Of a stretch of 64,000 bases of DNA, positions 9,624-18,210 are shown piece by piece. This DNA comes from Pseudomonas sp. MPC6 (GTDB lineage Bacteria > Pseudomonadota > Gammaproteobacteria > Pseudomonadales > Pseudomonadaceae): positions 6,227,001 to 6,291,000 of the forward strand of contig NZ_CP034783.1 in NCBI RefSeq assembly GCF_006094435.1, in the 5' to 3' direction. Every line of letters begins with the position of its first letter. Position 1 is the first letter of the stretch. The notes under the pieces are model-generated. The model was not told the DNA's origin. It made no database searches and saw only the letters and a list, made by a program, of their open reading frames with translations. The position numbers and the translations under genes are program-made.

Positions 9624-10096
9624 TTGGCCTCCAACTGCGCCAGCAGGCTGACCATTTCCAGGGCGGACAGGGCAGCTTCAGCACCTTTGTTGCCGGCCTT
9701 GGTGCCGGAACGTTCGATGGCTTGCTCGATGGAATCAACGGTCAGCACGCCGAAAGCGACCGGCAAACCGAACTCCATGGACACCTGGGCCAGGCCCTTG
9801 GTGCACTCGCCCGCCACGTATTCGAAGTGCGGAGTACCGCCACGAATGACCGCGCCCAGGGCGATGATGGCTGCGAACTCGCCTTTCTGAGCGACTTTCT
9901 GCGCAACCAGCGGGATTTCGAAGGCGCCAGGCGCACGGATGATGGTGATGTCGCTTTCGCTCACGCCATGGCGAACCAGGGCATCAACTGCACCGCTGAC
10001 CAGGCTTTCAACCACGAAGCTGTTGAAACGGCCCACTACCAGAGCGTAGCGGCCTTTAGGGGCGATGAAGGTACCTTCGATGGTCTTCAGGGTCAT
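9620..10096 (-). CDS. ribH: 6,7-dimethyl-8-ribityllumazine synthase
   Basis: Penultimate enzyme of riboflavin synthesis; joins the ribityl-aminouracil intermediate with the four-carbon product of RibB. It has 158 aa with the signature [18 protein letters not shown], the [13 protein letters not shown] segment and [17 protein letters not shown], which carries the catalytic His. The family forms icosahedral or pentameric assemblies. It lies 91 bases downstream of ribBA, the largest gap inside this leftward cluster. Confidence 0.97.
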   Translation of the reverse strand: MTLKTIEGTFIAPKGRYALVVGRFNSFVVESLVSGAVDALVRHGVSESDITIIRAPGAFEIPLVAQKVAQKGEFAAIIALGAVIRGGTPHFEYVAGECTKGLAQVSMEFGLPVAFGVLTVDSIEQAIERSGTKAGNKGAEAALSALEMVSLLAQLEAK

Positions 10097-10187
10097 TCGT
10101 TAGATCTCTTAAAGAGCCGGGACGCGTTTTCTACGCATCCCTCAGTGATTTGTTAACCGCGAATACAGGCCCGCAAACTGCCGGTCA

Positions 10188-11279
10188 TTATTCGGAGGGC
10201 ACGTATTCTACAACTTCCAGATCGAAACCGGATATCGCATTAAATTTCATCGGCGCACTCATCAGGCGCATTTTGCGCACGCCCAGGTCCCGAAGGATCT
10301 GCGAACCGGCACCGACGATGCTGTAGGTGGTCGGTTTTTTCGCCGGGACGTGCTCCGCGGTTTCACGGATGTGTGCCAGCAACACGTCGCCATCGAGCGG
10401 GTGACCGAGCAACAGCACCACGCCGCTGCCGGCCTCGGCAACCGCGGCCATGGCGGCGCGCAGGCTCCAGCGGCCGGGCTGCTTGACCATCAGCAAGTCG
10501 CGCAGCGGGTCCATGTTGTGCACCCGGACCAGGGTCGGCTCTTCGCCGCACACGGTGCCCAGGGTCAACGCCATGTGCACGTCGCCTTCCACGGAATCAC
10601 GATAGGTCACCAGGTTGAATTGGCCCAGTTCGCTGTCCAGTGGCTGCTCGGCAATCCGCTGAACGGTACGTTCGTGGATCATCCGGTAGTGGATCAGGTC
10701 GGCGATGGTGCCGATCTTGATGTTGTGCTCGGCCGCAAAAGCCTCAAGTTCGGCGCGACGGGACATGGTGCCGTCGTCGTTCATCACTTCGCAGATCACC
10801 CCGCTCGGCTCGAAACCGGCCATGCGCGCCAGGTCGCATGCCGCTTCGGTGTGGCCGGCACGGGCCAGGGTACCGCCGGCCTGGGCCATCAGCGGGAAGA
10901 TGTGGCCGGGGCTGACGATGTCTTCAGCCTTGGCGTCTTTCGCGGCGGCGGCCTGCACGGTGCGCGCACGGTCGGCCGCGGAGATGCCAGTGGTCACGCC
11001 GGTGGCCGCTTCGATGGACACGGTGAACTTGGTGCCGAAACCGGAACCGTTGCGCGGCGCCATCAACGGCAGCTTCAGCAGTTCGCAGCGCTCGCGGCTC
11101 ATCGGCATGCAGATCAGGCCACGGGCGTGCTTGGCCATGAAGTTGATGTGTTCGGGCTGGCAGCACTCGGCGGCCATGATCAGGTCGCCTTCGTTCTCGC
11201 GGTCTTCGTCATCCATGAGGATGACCATCTTGCCTTGGCGGATATCTTCAACCAGCTCTTCGATGCTATTGAGCGCCAC
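10188..11279 (-). CDS. ribBA: 3,4-dihydroxy-2-butanone-4-phosphate synthase fused to a degenerate GTP cyclohydrolase II-like domain
   Basis: The N-terminal domain (about 1-200) is a complete RibB: DDEDRENEGDL at 23-33 with the acidic metal ligands, and the later HTEAACDLARMAG block. It converts ribulose 5-phosphate to dihydroxybutanone phosphate. The C-terminal part (about 205-363) aligns in outline with GTP cyclohydrolase II but lacks its three zinc cysteines and the [10 protein letters not shown] loop, having VHNMDPLRDLL and LLLGHPLDGDVLL instead; only RibB activity is therefore expected (RibBX-type hybrid). GTG at 11279 is chosen because AAGGGGGG lies six bases upstream; an in-frame TTG at 11300 has no such site. 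Confidence 0.95.
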   Translation of the reverse strand: MALNSIEELVEDIRQGKMVILMDDEDRENEGDLIMAAECCQPEHINFMAKHARGLICMPMSRERCELLKLPLMAPRNGSGFGTKFTVSIEAATGVTTGISAADRARTVQAAAAKDAKAEDIVSPGHIFPLMAQAGGTLARAGHTEAACDLARMAGFEPSGVICEVMNDDGTMSRRAELEAFAAEHNIKIGTIADLIHYRMIHERTVQRIAEQPLDSELGQFNLVTYRDSVEGDVHMALTLGTVCGEEPTLVRVHNMDPLRDLLMVKQPGRWSLRAAMAAVAEAGSGVVLLLGHPLDGDVLLAHIRETAEHVPAKKPTTYSIVGAGSQILRDLGVRKMRLMSAPMKFNAISGFDLEVVEYVPSE

Positions 11280-11309
11280 AAGGCACCCCCCTTCTTTCAA
11301 AATTGAGTT

Positions 11310-11975
11310 TCAGGATTTGAGGTAGCCGTTGGCGGCCAGAAAGCTTTCGGTAATGTTGCCACCGGAGGTTGGCTCTGCGGCCTTGTCGCCCAGCAACAGG
11401 CGCTCCAGATAACGTGCCAGCAAGTCCACTTCCAGGTTCACCCGGCGACCTGGCTGATAAGACGCCATGATGGTTTCGCTCAGGGTATGCGGAATGATCG
11501 TCAGCAGGAACTCGGCGCCATCGACCGCGTTCACGGTCAGGCTGGTGCCGTCGACGGTGATCGAGCCTTTGTGGGCGATGTACTTCGCCAGTTCTTTGGG
11601 GGCGCGGATGCGGAATTCCACGGCACGCGCGTTTTCGGTGCGGGCAACCACTTCGCCCACGCCATCGACATGACCGCTGACCAGGTGCCCGCCCAGACGT
11701 GTGGTCGGGGTCAGGGCTTTTTCGAGGTTGACCGGGCTGCCGCTTTTCAGGTCGTTCATGGCGGTGCAGTCGAGGGTTTCACGGCTGACGTCTGCAGCAA
11801 AACCGTTACCCGGCAATTCAACCGCCGTCAGGCATACGCCATTGACCGCAATGCTGTCGCCCAGTTTGACGTCGCTCAAATCGAGCTTGCCGGTGTCTAC
11901 GTGTACCCGCACATCTCCGCCTTTTGGGGTCAATGCACGAATACTGCCGATGGATTCGATGATGCCGGTAAACAT
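11310..11975 (-). CDS. ribE: Riboflavin synthase, alpha chain
   Basis: Last step of the pathway: dismutates two lumazine molecules to riboflavin. It has 221 aa with the duplicated beta-barrel fold visible as two halves. The first starts MFTGIIESIGSI and contains GDSIAVNGVCLT; the second contains GSITVDGTSLTVN and the FLLTIIPHTLSET segment. ATG at 11975 is chosen for its GAGGAG Shine-Dalgarno sequence and the invariant MFTG start; the frame stays open upstream without homology. Some Pseudomonas annotations call it ribC. Confidence 0.97.
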   Translation of the reverse strand: MFTGIIESIGSIRALTPKGGDVRVHVDTGKLDLSDVKLGDSIAVNGVCLTAVELPGNGFAADVSRETLDCTAMNDLKSGSPVNLEKALTPTTRLGGHLVSGHVDGVGEVVARTENARAVEFRIRAPKELAKYIAHKGSITVDGTSLTVNAVDGAEFLLTIIPHTLSETIMASYQPGRRVNLEVDLLARYLERLLLGDKAAEPTSGGNITESFLAANGYLKS

Positions 11976-12021
11976 GGAGTCCTCCTCGAGAACAGGGCCG
12001 TCGCGTGGCGCAGGCCGGGAA

Positions 12022-13155
12022 TTATACGCTCGCTGCTGGCACAGGAATGGCGATGACTCGCCAATCATCGCCAACCGCACGGATTTCGGTGATTTTGAGC
12101 TCGGGTGCGTCTTTCATCTGCGCCAGCGGCCAGTCCAGCAACGGCCGTGCCGAGGAGCCAAGGAACTTGCCGGCGATGAAAATCTGGAATTCGTCGACCA
12201 GTCCCTGCCGGGCAAAGGCGCCGGCGAGACGCGGACCCGCTTCGACCAACACTTCGTTGACGCCACGATGGGCGAGCTCGACCAGCAGTTTGCGCAGGTC
12301 GACCAGGCCATCTTCACCGGCCACGATCAGGCATTCCGGACCGTTGGCGTATTGCTCTTCGACGGCCATGCAAGTGGCAACCAGCGCCGGGCCGGCCTTG
12401 AAGAACGGCGCATCCAGCGGCACGCGCAGGCGGCCGTCGATCAGCACGCGCAACGGCGGACGGCTCATCGCCAACGCCGTTTGTTCCGCGTCCAGGCCCA
12501 ACTCGTCGGCACGCACGGTCAAGCGGGCGTTGTCGGCCAGCACCGTGTCGGCGCCGGTCAGCACCACGCTGGCCTGGGCGCGCAGGCGTTGTACCGCCGA
12601 ACGCGCTGCAGTGCCGGTGATCCACTGGCTTTCGCCGCTGTCCATCGCCGTGCGACCGTCCAGGCTCATGGCCAACTTGACCCGCACGAACGGCAAGCCG
12701 TGTTCCATGCGTTTGAGGAAGCCTTCATTGAGCTTGCGCGCCTCGCCTTCCAGCACGCCGCTGTCGGTCGCGATGCCGGCCTGGGCCAGGCGTTGCAGGC
12801 CGCGACCGGCGACTTCCGGATTCGGGTCCTGCATCGCCGCCACCACCCGCGCCAGCCCGGCATTCACCAACGCATCGGCGCAGGGCGGCGTGTGGCCGTG
12901 ATGGCTGCAAGGTTCGAGGGTCACGTAGGCCGTGGCGCCCCGCGCCTTGTCGCCAGCGGCGCGCAGGGCGTGGACTTCGGCATGGGGTTCGCCGGTGCGC
13001 ACGTGCCAGCCTTCGCCGACGATTTGCCCGTCACGCACGATCACGCAGCCCACCCGCGGGTTGGGGTGTGTCGTGTAATGACCTTTGCGCGCCAGTTCCA
13101 GCGCGCGGGCCATGTAATGGGCGTCGAGGATGGCTTGTTCTGGGGAGATGGTCAT
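12022..13155 (-). CDS. ribD: Bifunctional diaminohydroxyphosphoribosylaminopyrimidine deaminase / 5-amino-6-(5-phosphoribosylamino)uracil reductase
   Basis: Two consecutive steps of riboflavin synthesis in 377 aa. The N-terminal deaminase domain (about 1-145) has the zinc motif HAEVHAL and the downstream [11 protein letters not shown] cysteines. The C-terminal reductase domain (about 148-365) has [12 protein letters not shown], the ESQWITG segment and [12 protein letters not shown], the NADPH and substrate site. Its ATG overlaps the nrdR stop by four bases. Confidence 0.97.
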   Translation of the reverse strand: MTISPEQAILDAHYMARALELARKGHYTTHPNPRVGCVIVRDGQIVGEGWHVRTGEPHAEVHALRAAGDKARGATAYVTLEPCSHHGHTPPCADALVNAGLARVVAAMQDPNPEVAGRGLQRLAQAGIATDSGVLEGEARKLNEGFLKRMEHGLPFVRVKLAMSLDGRTAMDSGESQWITGTAARSAVQRLRAQASVVLTGADTVLADNARLTVRADELGLDAEQTALAMSRPPLRVLIDGRLRVPLDAPFFKAGPALVATCMAVEEQYANGPECLIVAGEDGLVDLRKLLVELAHRGVNEVLVEAGPRLAGAFARQGLVDEFQIFIAGKFLGSSARPLLDWPLAQMKDAPELKITEIRAVGDDWRVIAIPVPAASV

Positions 13156-13616
13156 TCTTTCACCGGCTCACGGGCCAGGCGATCGATCTCTTCGCGGAAC
13201 TCGTTGAGGTCCTGGAAGCGCCGATACACGGAGGCGAAACGAATGTAGGCGACTTCGTCGAGCTTTTGCAGCTCGGCCATCACCAGTTCACCGACCACGA
13301 GGGATTTGACCTCGCGCTCGCCGGTGGCGCGCAGTTTATGTTTGATGTGCACCAGCGACGATTCGAGGCGCTCGACACTCACCGGGCGCTTCTCCAGCGC
13401 ACGCTGCATGCCGGCACGCAGTTTTTCTTCGTCGAACGGCTGGCGGCTGCCGTCGGTTTTGATCAGGCGCGGCAACACCAGTTCAGCCGTCTCGAACGTC
13501 GTGAAACGCTCGCCGCAGGCCAGGCATTCGCGCCGGCGGCGCACCTGTTCGCCTTCGGCGACCAGACGCGAGTCGATGACCTTGGTGTCGTTGGCACCGC
13601 AGAATGGACAGTGCAT
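13152..13616 (-). CDS. nrdR: Transcriptional repressor NrdR
   Basis: Nucleotide-sensing repressor of ribonucleotide reductase operons. It has 154 aa with an N-terminal zinc ribbon (MHCPFCG and ECLACG, Cys pairs near 3/6 and 31/34) followed by an ATP-cone that binds ATP or dATP. ATG at 13616 is fixed by the invariant MHCPFCG start; the open frame continues upstream without family match. First gene of the leftward rib-nusB-thiL-pgpA cluster, so the cluster promoter should lie in 13617-13744. Confidence 0.97.
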   Translation of the reverse strand: MHCPFCGANDTKVIDSRLVAEGEQVRRRRECLACGERFTTFETAELVLPRLIKTDGSRQPFDEEKLRAGMQRALEKRPVSVERLESSLVHIKHKLRATGEREVKSLVVGELVMAELQKLDEVAYIRFASVYRRFQDLNEFREEIDRLAREPVKE

Positions 13617-13744
13617 GGTGGCAGGCAACAAAAAAAGGGAGGGCCATGGTAGCGCATCCGGGTGGCAAGACAAGCCATAGGCTTTGCGGTATACAGACGG
13701 GTTATATCGTTTGATCCATGGATTTCACCCAGCTGGAGCCACCA

Positions 13745-14203
13745 ATGTCCATACGACCGCTTATTTTGCTCAGTCTTTTCAGCCTGCTGGTGGCCTGTAG
13801 CAGCGATGCGCCCCAGCCACCGACACCCGGCCCAGCGCCGCAACAGGCGCAAAAGAAAGCCAAGGAGTCTGCCGACCTCGGCCCGTTGCCCGCGTATCAA
13901 CGTGAATTGAGCGGCACCTTGCAAGGCGTGCCGGCCGGCGCAGAAGTCGAACTGGCGCTGCTGGTGATCGACAACCAGGACCGCCCGCAACAATTGCTCG
14001 CCAGCTCCAGCCTGATCGGCACCAACCAGGTGTTGCCATTTCGCCTGCGTTTCAACCCCGAATCCTTTCCGGCAGGTGTCCGCGTTGAACTGCGTGGCCG
14101 CGCCAGCCAGTCCGGTCAGTTGATTTTGCACCTGCCGTCGCAAGTCATCACCCAGCCAACGACCCAGGCGATGGGTCAACTGCAGTTCGTCAAAGCACCA
14201 TGA
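13745..14203 (+). CDS. YbaY-type lipoprotein
   Basis: 152 aa. The signal peptide MSIRPLILLSLFSLLVAC ends in a lipobox (LVAC, Cys18), followed by a Pro/Gln-rich linker and one beta-rich domain (about 50-150: GTLQGVPAGAEVELALLVIDN, LPFRLRFNPESFPAGVRVELRGR), resembling the YbaY/YscW small lipoprotein family. Residues after the lipidated Cys are SSDA; with no Asp at +2, outer-membrane sorting is expected. The ATG at 13745 is preferred over one at 13718 because GGAG precedes it and the signal peptide starts there. The following methyltransferase overlaps it by four bases. Confidence 0.82.
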   Translation: MSIRPLILLSLFSLLVACSSDAPQPPTPGPAPQQAQKKAKESADLGPLPAYQRELSGTLQGVPAGAEVELALLVIDNQDRPQQLLASSSLIGTNQVLPFRLRFNPESFPAGVRVELRGRASQSGQLILHLPSQVITQPTTQAMGQLQFVKAP

Positions 14204-14856
14204 TTGCACCGCTCGACCTGCAACAGGCGTTGGCCGGACTGCTCGGTGATGCACAGCTGGTGGCTTGTGCCTTGCCGGATACCGAACTGAAGCTTTGGCT
14301 GATCGACGGCGACAAGATGGACCGCGCCTTCAGCCCGGAAGAAACCCGGCGGATTCTGCATGAGCCGCCGTACTGGAGTTTCTGCTGGGCCAGCGGGCTG
14401 GCGGTGGCCCACTATCTGACTGAATTCCCTGAATGGGTCAAAGGCAAGCGGGTGCTGGATTTCGGCGCCGGTTCCGGGGTGGCGGGGATTGCCGCCGTCA
14501 AGGCCGGGGCGCTGGAAGTGGTGGCGTGCGACCTGGATCCGCTGGCAATCGCCGCGTGTCGGGCGAATGCCGAACTCAATGAGGTACAGCTCAGCTACTC
14601 GACGGATTTTTTTGCCGAGGCGGATCGGTTCGATCTGATTCTGGTGGCCGATGTGCTGTATGACCGGGCGAATCTGCCGCTGCTCGACGAGTTCCTGAGC
14701 CGCGGCCGGGAAGCGTTGGTGGCGGATTCGCGGGTGAGGGATTTTCGTCATCCGCTGTATCGGCGCATCGAGATGCTGGAGGCGATGACCTTGCCCGATC
14801 TAGCCGAGCCTGAAGAGTTCCGGCATGTGAGCCTGTATCACGCGCGGCGCGGCTAA
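14200..14856 (+). CDS. SAM-dependent class I methyltransferase
   Basis: 218 aa Rossmann-fold methyltransferase. Motif I is VLDFGAGSGVAG near 84-95, followed by the acidic VACDLDPLAI and the motif LILVADVLYD (about 147-156). The general pattern, including the PYWSFCWASGLAVAHYL segment just before motif I, resembles protein-lysine methyltransferases of the ETF-beta/METTL20 group, but the substrate cannot be decided from sequence alone. Its ATG overlaps the lipoprotein stop, so the two genes are co-translated. Confidence 0.85.
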   Translation: MIAPLDLQQALAGLLGDAQLVACALPDTELKLWLIDGDKMDRAFSPEETRRILHEPPYWSFCWASGLAVAHYLTEFPEWVKGKRVLDFGAGSGVAGIAAVKAGALEVVACDLDPLAIAACRANAELNEVQLSYSTDFFAEADRFDLILVADVLYDRANLPLLDEFLSRGREALVADSRVRDFRHPLYRRIEMLEAMTLPDLAEPEEFRHVSLYHARRG

Positions 14857-14860
14857 AAGC

Positions 14861-14944
14861 ATCGCGAGCAAGCTCGCTCCCACAAGTTCAGCGGTGCTCT
14901 CAAGACCGCCGCTGAACCTGTGGGAGCGGGCTTGCTCGCGAAGG
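14861..14944. repeat. REP doublet
   Basis: ATCGCGAGCAAGCTCGCTCC at the left, and TGTGGGAGCGGGCTTGCTCGCGA at the right. A second internal inversion, TTCAGCGG/CCGCTGAA, forms the middle of the hairpin. It sits between the methyltransferase and ybbN and could act as the terminator of the former. Confidence 0.88.
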
Positions 14945-15041
14945 CGCCCGATCAGGCAACACACCTCCCGACGCCCCACCCTTCCGGCCACACCCCGCCA
15001 AGCCGTATAGTTGCCCCATCCACGCTTTTACGAGATCCTCC

Positions 15042-15914
15042 ATGAGTCAGGAAATGCCGTACATCTTCGACGCCACCACTGCCGACTTCGAGCAATCGGT
15101 GATCGAGAACTCTTTCCACAAACCGGTGCTGGTGGATTTCTGGGCCGAATGGTGTGCGCCGTGCAAGGCGCTGATGCCGATGCTGCAAACCATCGCCGAG
15201 AGCTATCAGGGCGAGTTGCTGCTGGCCAAGGTCAATTGCGACGTCGAGCCGGACATCGTCTCGCGCTTCGGCATTCGCAGCCTGCCGACGGTCGTGCTGT
15301 TCAAGGACGGTCAGCCGGTGGACGGTTTTGCCGGTGCGCAACCGGAATCCGCCGTGCGCACAATGCTTGAACCCCATGTGCAGATGCCGCCGCCCGCGGC
15401 AGCCGATCCATTCGAACAGGCTCAGGCACTGTTCGATGACAACCGCTTTGCCGACGCCGAAGCCGCCCTTACAGTGCTGCTGGGCGAAGACAACACCAAC
15501 GCCGGGGCGCTGATTCTTTACGCCCGCTGCCTCACCGAACGAGGCGAGTTGGGCGAAGCGCAAACCGTGCTCGACGCGGTCAAGAGCGATGAACACAAGG
15601 CGGCCCTGGCCGGTGCCAAGGCACAGATCCAGTTTCTCGGCCAGGCCAGGGACCTGCCGGATGCGGCGGACCTGAAAGCGCGCCTGGCGAAAAACCCGCA
15701 GGACGATGAAGCGGTGTACCAGCTGGCGATCCAGCAGCTGGCCCGCCAGCAGTACGACGCAGCGCTGGATGCCTTGCTCAAGCTGTTCATCCGCAATCGC
15801 AGCTACAGCGAAGGCTTGCCGCACAAGACGTTGCTGCAGGTGTTCGAACTGCTGGGCAACGATCACCCGCTGGTGACCACCTATCGCCGCAAGTTGTTTG
15901 CTGCGCTGTATTGA
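15042..15914 (+). CDS. ybbN: Thioredoxin-domain protein with TPR tail (YbbN/CnoX-like)
   Basis: 290 aa cytosolic protein. The N-terminal thioredoxin fold (about 1-115) has the active site WCAPCK with Cys38 and Cys41 and the cis-proline block RSLPTVVLF. The C-terminal half (about 125-285) is Ala/Leu-rich helical and built of TPR-like repeats. E. coli CnoX, the chaperedoxin that hands substrates to GroEL and DnaK, has this architecture but lacks a CXXC; here both cysteines are intact, so a redox activity is likely. Confidence 0.92.
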   Translation: MSQEMPYIFDATTADFEQSVIENSFHKPVLVDFWAEWCAPCKALMPMLQTIAESYQGELLLAKVNCDVEPDIVSRFGIRSLPTVVLFKDGQPVDGFAGAQPESAVRTMLEPHVQMPPPAAADPFEQAQALFDDNRFADAEAALTVLLGEDNTNAGALILYARCLTERGELGEAQTVLDAVKSDEHKAALAGAKAQIQFLGQARDLPDAADLKARLAKNPQDDEAVYQLAIQQLARQQYDAALDALLKLFIRNRSYSEGLPHKTLLQVFELLGNDHPLVTTYRRKLFAALY

Positions 15915-15963
15915 GGGTCACTGCAAACCGCGTCATCGTTCATCGCCAGCAAGCCGGCGCCCG

Positions 15964-16301
15964 GTAGGAGCTGGCTTGCCAGCGAAGAGGCCGTCACATC
16001 CAGCATTAATGTTGTCTGACACGCCGCTTTCGCCGGCAAGCCGGCTCCTACAGTATCGGGATCATCCCAAATTCCCCGAACGCCCCTGTGGGAGCTGGCT
16101 TGCCAGCGAAGAGGCCGTCACATCCAGCATTAATGTTGTCTGACACGCCGCTTTCGCCGGCAAGCCGGCTCCTACAGTATCGGGATCATCCCAAATTCCC
16201 CGAACGCCCCTGTGGGAGCTGGCTTGCCAGCGAAGAGGCCGTCACATCCAGCATTAATGTTGTCTGACACGCCGCTTTCGCCGGCAAGCCGGCGCCTACA
16301 G
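15964..16301. repeat. Tandem array of REP doublets, 124-base period, about 2.7 copies
   Basis: The 381-base gap 15915-16295 holds almost nothing else. GGAGCTGGCTTGCCAGCGAA starts at 15967, 16091 and 16215, exactly 124 bases apart. Each unit has that REP arm, a spacer (GAGGCCGTCACATCCAGCAT...), and the complementary arm CGCCGGCAAGCCGGCTCCTACAG, then a 24-base linker (TATCGGGATCATCCC...). The copies are essentially identical, implying recent duplication. The right end supplies the stop codon of the neighbouring minus-strand gene. Confidence 0.93.
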
Positions 16302-16640
16302 CCAGCGGTACAGCGGTGTATCCCCGCCGCTCTCTACCTTCACGTCCGGGCAATGCCGCAGTCGCACCAGCAGCCGCTTGCCCGACGCCGCACTGCCCGT
16401 CAGCCCTTCAAGCTGCTCCAGCAGATCCGGCCCGCTCAATTGCCCGGCCTTGCGCAGCAGGTCCTTGGCAATCTGCCACAGGGCATCATCCTGATTCACC
16501 GGTTTGGCCGCGGCGACAACGGCCTCGGCCTCGGGTTTGCTCACCTGCAACTGCGCACCCAGCCGTGCCCAGTCGGCGTCATCGAGCTCCAGCGTCAAAT
16601 CCACCGGCCAGTCACCGATGCTTCCGCGTATACGCAACAT
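16296..16640 (-). CDS. Small conserved protein of unknown function
   Basis: 114 aa, soluble, acidic, mostly helical. It begins MLRIRGSIGDWPVDLTLELDD (short beta segment) and has a helical middle (ALWQIAKDLLRKAGQLSGPDLLEQLEGL) and a basic C-terminal stretch. I recognise no characterised family. ATG at 16640 is preceded by AGGAG. The final Leu codon and the TAG stop lie inside the adjacent REP element (CTG-TAG from the CTGTAGG end), so the original C terminus may have been different. Confidence 0.75.
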   Translation of the reverse strand: MLRIRGSIGDWPVDLTLELDDADWARLGAQLQVSKPEAEAVVAAAKPVNQDDALWQIAKDLLRKAGQLSGPDLLEQLEGLTGSAASGKRLLVRLRHCPDVKVESGGDTPLYRWL

Positions 16641-16723
16641 AAGTCTGCTCCTGCACATTTCTGACTCACATGCTCCCATGGGACTTGTGCAACGCCAAGC
16701 GGGCGGTCAAACTCTGCGCACTT

Positions 16724-16739
16724 ATGTTATAAGATCACA
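16724..16739 (+). promoter_or_regulatory. Candidate Zur box
   Basis: ATGTTATAAGATCACA matches the gamma-proteobacterial Zur consensus TGTTATAWTATAACA at 13 of 15 positions. It lies 36 bases upstream of the DUF2796 gene start, where a repressor would block RNA polymerase. The operon content (His-rich zinc-binding-like protein, ABC transporter) fits zinc regulation. Confidence 0.68.
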
Positions 16740-16774
16740 TAACAAAATATTCATTTTACTTCCGGAGACTCGTC

Positions 16775-17353
16775 ATGCGCCGTCTGCTTCTCGCTCTGCC
16801 GTTTGCCTTGCTGCCGCTGGCCGTCGCCCATGCTGGCGACGAACATGACCATGAGCACGGCAGCCTTGGCGTCCACGAACACGGGGTCGGTCGCTTGAAT
16901 GCAGCGCTGGACGGCCAGACCCTGGAACTGGAACTGGAAAGCCCGGCGATGAACCTGGTGGGTTTCGAACACGCCGCCACCACCGACGCCGACAAGGCCA
17001 AGGTCGCCGCCGTCCGAGCGCAGCTGGAAAAACCATTGGCGCTGTTCAATCTGCCAACAGCCGCCGGCTGCGTGGTGGCGACCCAGGAACTGGAAAGCCC
17101 GTTGTTTGGCGACAAGCCGGATGCCGACGATGATCACGACCATGACGCCAAGGACGAGCATCACCACGACCACAGCGACATCCACGCGCATTACCAATTC
17201 AGTTGCTCGGCCCCCGGCGCGCTGAAGACCCTGGACCTGGCGAACATATTCAATACCTTCCCGGCGACCCGGAAGATTCAGGTACAACTGATCGGCCCGA
17301 GCGGGCAGCAAGGGGTCGAAGTGACGGCCACGGCGGCTGCCCTGAAATTCTAA
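16775..17353 (+). CDS. His-rich periplasmic DUF2796 protein, probably zinc-responsive
   Basis: 192 aa. The signal peptide ends PLAVAHA, giving a mature N terminus GDEHDHEHGSLGVHEHGVG; a second metal-binding-like loop DDDHDHDAKDEHHHDHSDIHAH lies near 117-138. The rest is a beta-rich domain ending in VEVTATAAALKF. The two His/Asp clusters are typical of proteins that scavenge or buffer Zn(II) in the periplasm. First gene of a four-gene rightward operon with a Zur-box-like site upstream. Its homologue in P. aeruginosa belongs to an operon (PA4063-PA4066) reported as induced by zinc depletion; its biochemical role is not established as far as I know. Confidence 0.88.
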   Translation: MRRLLLALPFALLPLAVAHAGDEHDHEHGSLGVHEHGVGRLNAALDGQTLELELESPAMNLVGFEHAATTDADKAKVAAVRAQLEKPLALFNLPTAAGCVVATQELESPLFGDKPDADDDHDHDAKDEHHHDHSDIHAHYQFSCSAPGALKTLDLANIFNTFPATRKIQVQLIGPSGQQGVEVTATAAALKF

Positions 17354-17368
17354 ATTCACCGTCGATCC

Positions 17369-17470
17369 CCTGTAGGAGCGAGCTTGCTCGCGATGGTAGG
17401 CAACGATAACGCTGAAAGCCTGACACCCCGCGGCGCTCTCAGGTTGATCGCGAGCAAGCTCGCTCCTACG
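17369..17470. repeat. REP doublet inside the zinc operon
   Basis: CCTGTAGGAGCGAGCTTGCTC at the left mirrors GAGCAAGCTCGCTCCTACG at the right. It occupies the 145-base gap between the DUF2796 gene and the ATPase gene and could stabilise or attenuate the upstream message within a shared transcript. Confidence 0.88.
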
Positions 17471-17498
17471 GGTCATCAACATTTATGAAGCCGGTTAA

Positions 17499-18209
17499 AT
17501 GACCCAAGCACTCATCGAACTCACCGACCTGGGCTTCAGCTGGCCCGGTCACCCGCCACTGCTGGATATCCCGGCGTTTCGCCTGGAGCCGGGTGAAACC
17601 TTGTTCCTCAAAGGCCCCAGCGGCAGCGGCAAGACCACCCTGCTCGGCCTGCTCGGTGGGGTGCAGAAACCCGATCGCGGCAGCATCCGCCTGCTCGGCC
17701 AGGAACTGACCGAACTCGGCGCGGGCGCGCGTGATCGTTTTCGTGTCGATCACACCGGCTACATCTTTCAGCAATTCAACCTGCTGCCGTTTCTCTCGGT
17801 GCGCGAGAACGTCGAGTTGCCCTGCCACTTCTCCAGACTGCGCGCCGAACGGGCGATCCAGCGCCACGGCAGTGTCGATCAGGCCGCCGCCACCTTGCTC
17901 GCGCATTTGGGCCTGAAGGATCAAAGCATGCTCGGCCGTCGCGCCGATTCGTTGTCCATCGGCCAACAGCAACGGGTCGCCGCCGCACGGGCGTTGATCG
18001 GCCAGCCGGAACTGGTGATCGCCGATGAACCGACTTCGGCCCTGGATTACGACGCCCGGGAGAATTTCATCCGCTTGCTGTTCGCCGAATGCCGCGAAGC
18101 CGGATCGAGCCTGTTGTTCGTCAGTCACGACCAGAGCCTGGCGCCGTTGTTCGATCGCAATCTGTCGCTGGCCGATCTCAATCGCGCCGCCACCCCGTTC
18201 GAGGTCTGA
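17499..18209 (+). CDS. ABC transporter ATP-binding protein (MacB/LolD-like)
   Basis: 236 aa. Walker A is GPSGSGKTT (39-47), the Q-loop QQFNLLPF (91-98), the signature LSIGQQQR (152-159), Walker B LVIADEP (172-178) and the H-loop His210. The signature has Ile in place of the first Gly of LSGGQ. The closest architecture is the LolD/MacB class that drives mechanotransmission or export rather than import. It is followed one base later by its permease. Confidence 0.92.
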   Translation: MTQALIELTDLGFSWPGHPPLLDIPAFRLEPGETLFLKGPSGSGKTTLLGLLGGVQKPDRGSIRLLGQELTELGAGARDRFRVDHTGYIFQQFNLLPFLSVRENVELPCHFSRLRAERAIQRHGSVDQAAATLLAHLGLKDQSMLGRRADSLSIGQQQRVAAARALIGQPELVIADEPTSALDYDARENFIRLLFAECREAGSSLLFVSHDQSLAPLFDRNLSLADLNRAATPFEV

Positions 18210-18210
18210 G

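Noticed and set aside
13617..13744. Possible FMN riboswitch upstream of the nrdR-rib cluster
   Set aside because: None of the conserved RFN-element blocks (such as the AGGGCGGGG or CCCCAC type segments) is seen in this gap or in the ribBA-ribH gap 10097-10187.
15964..16301. CRISPR array
   Set aside because: The 124-base period, identical spacers and palindromic REP arms fit a tandem REP duplication, not 24-37-base repeats with unique spacers; no cas gene is nearby.
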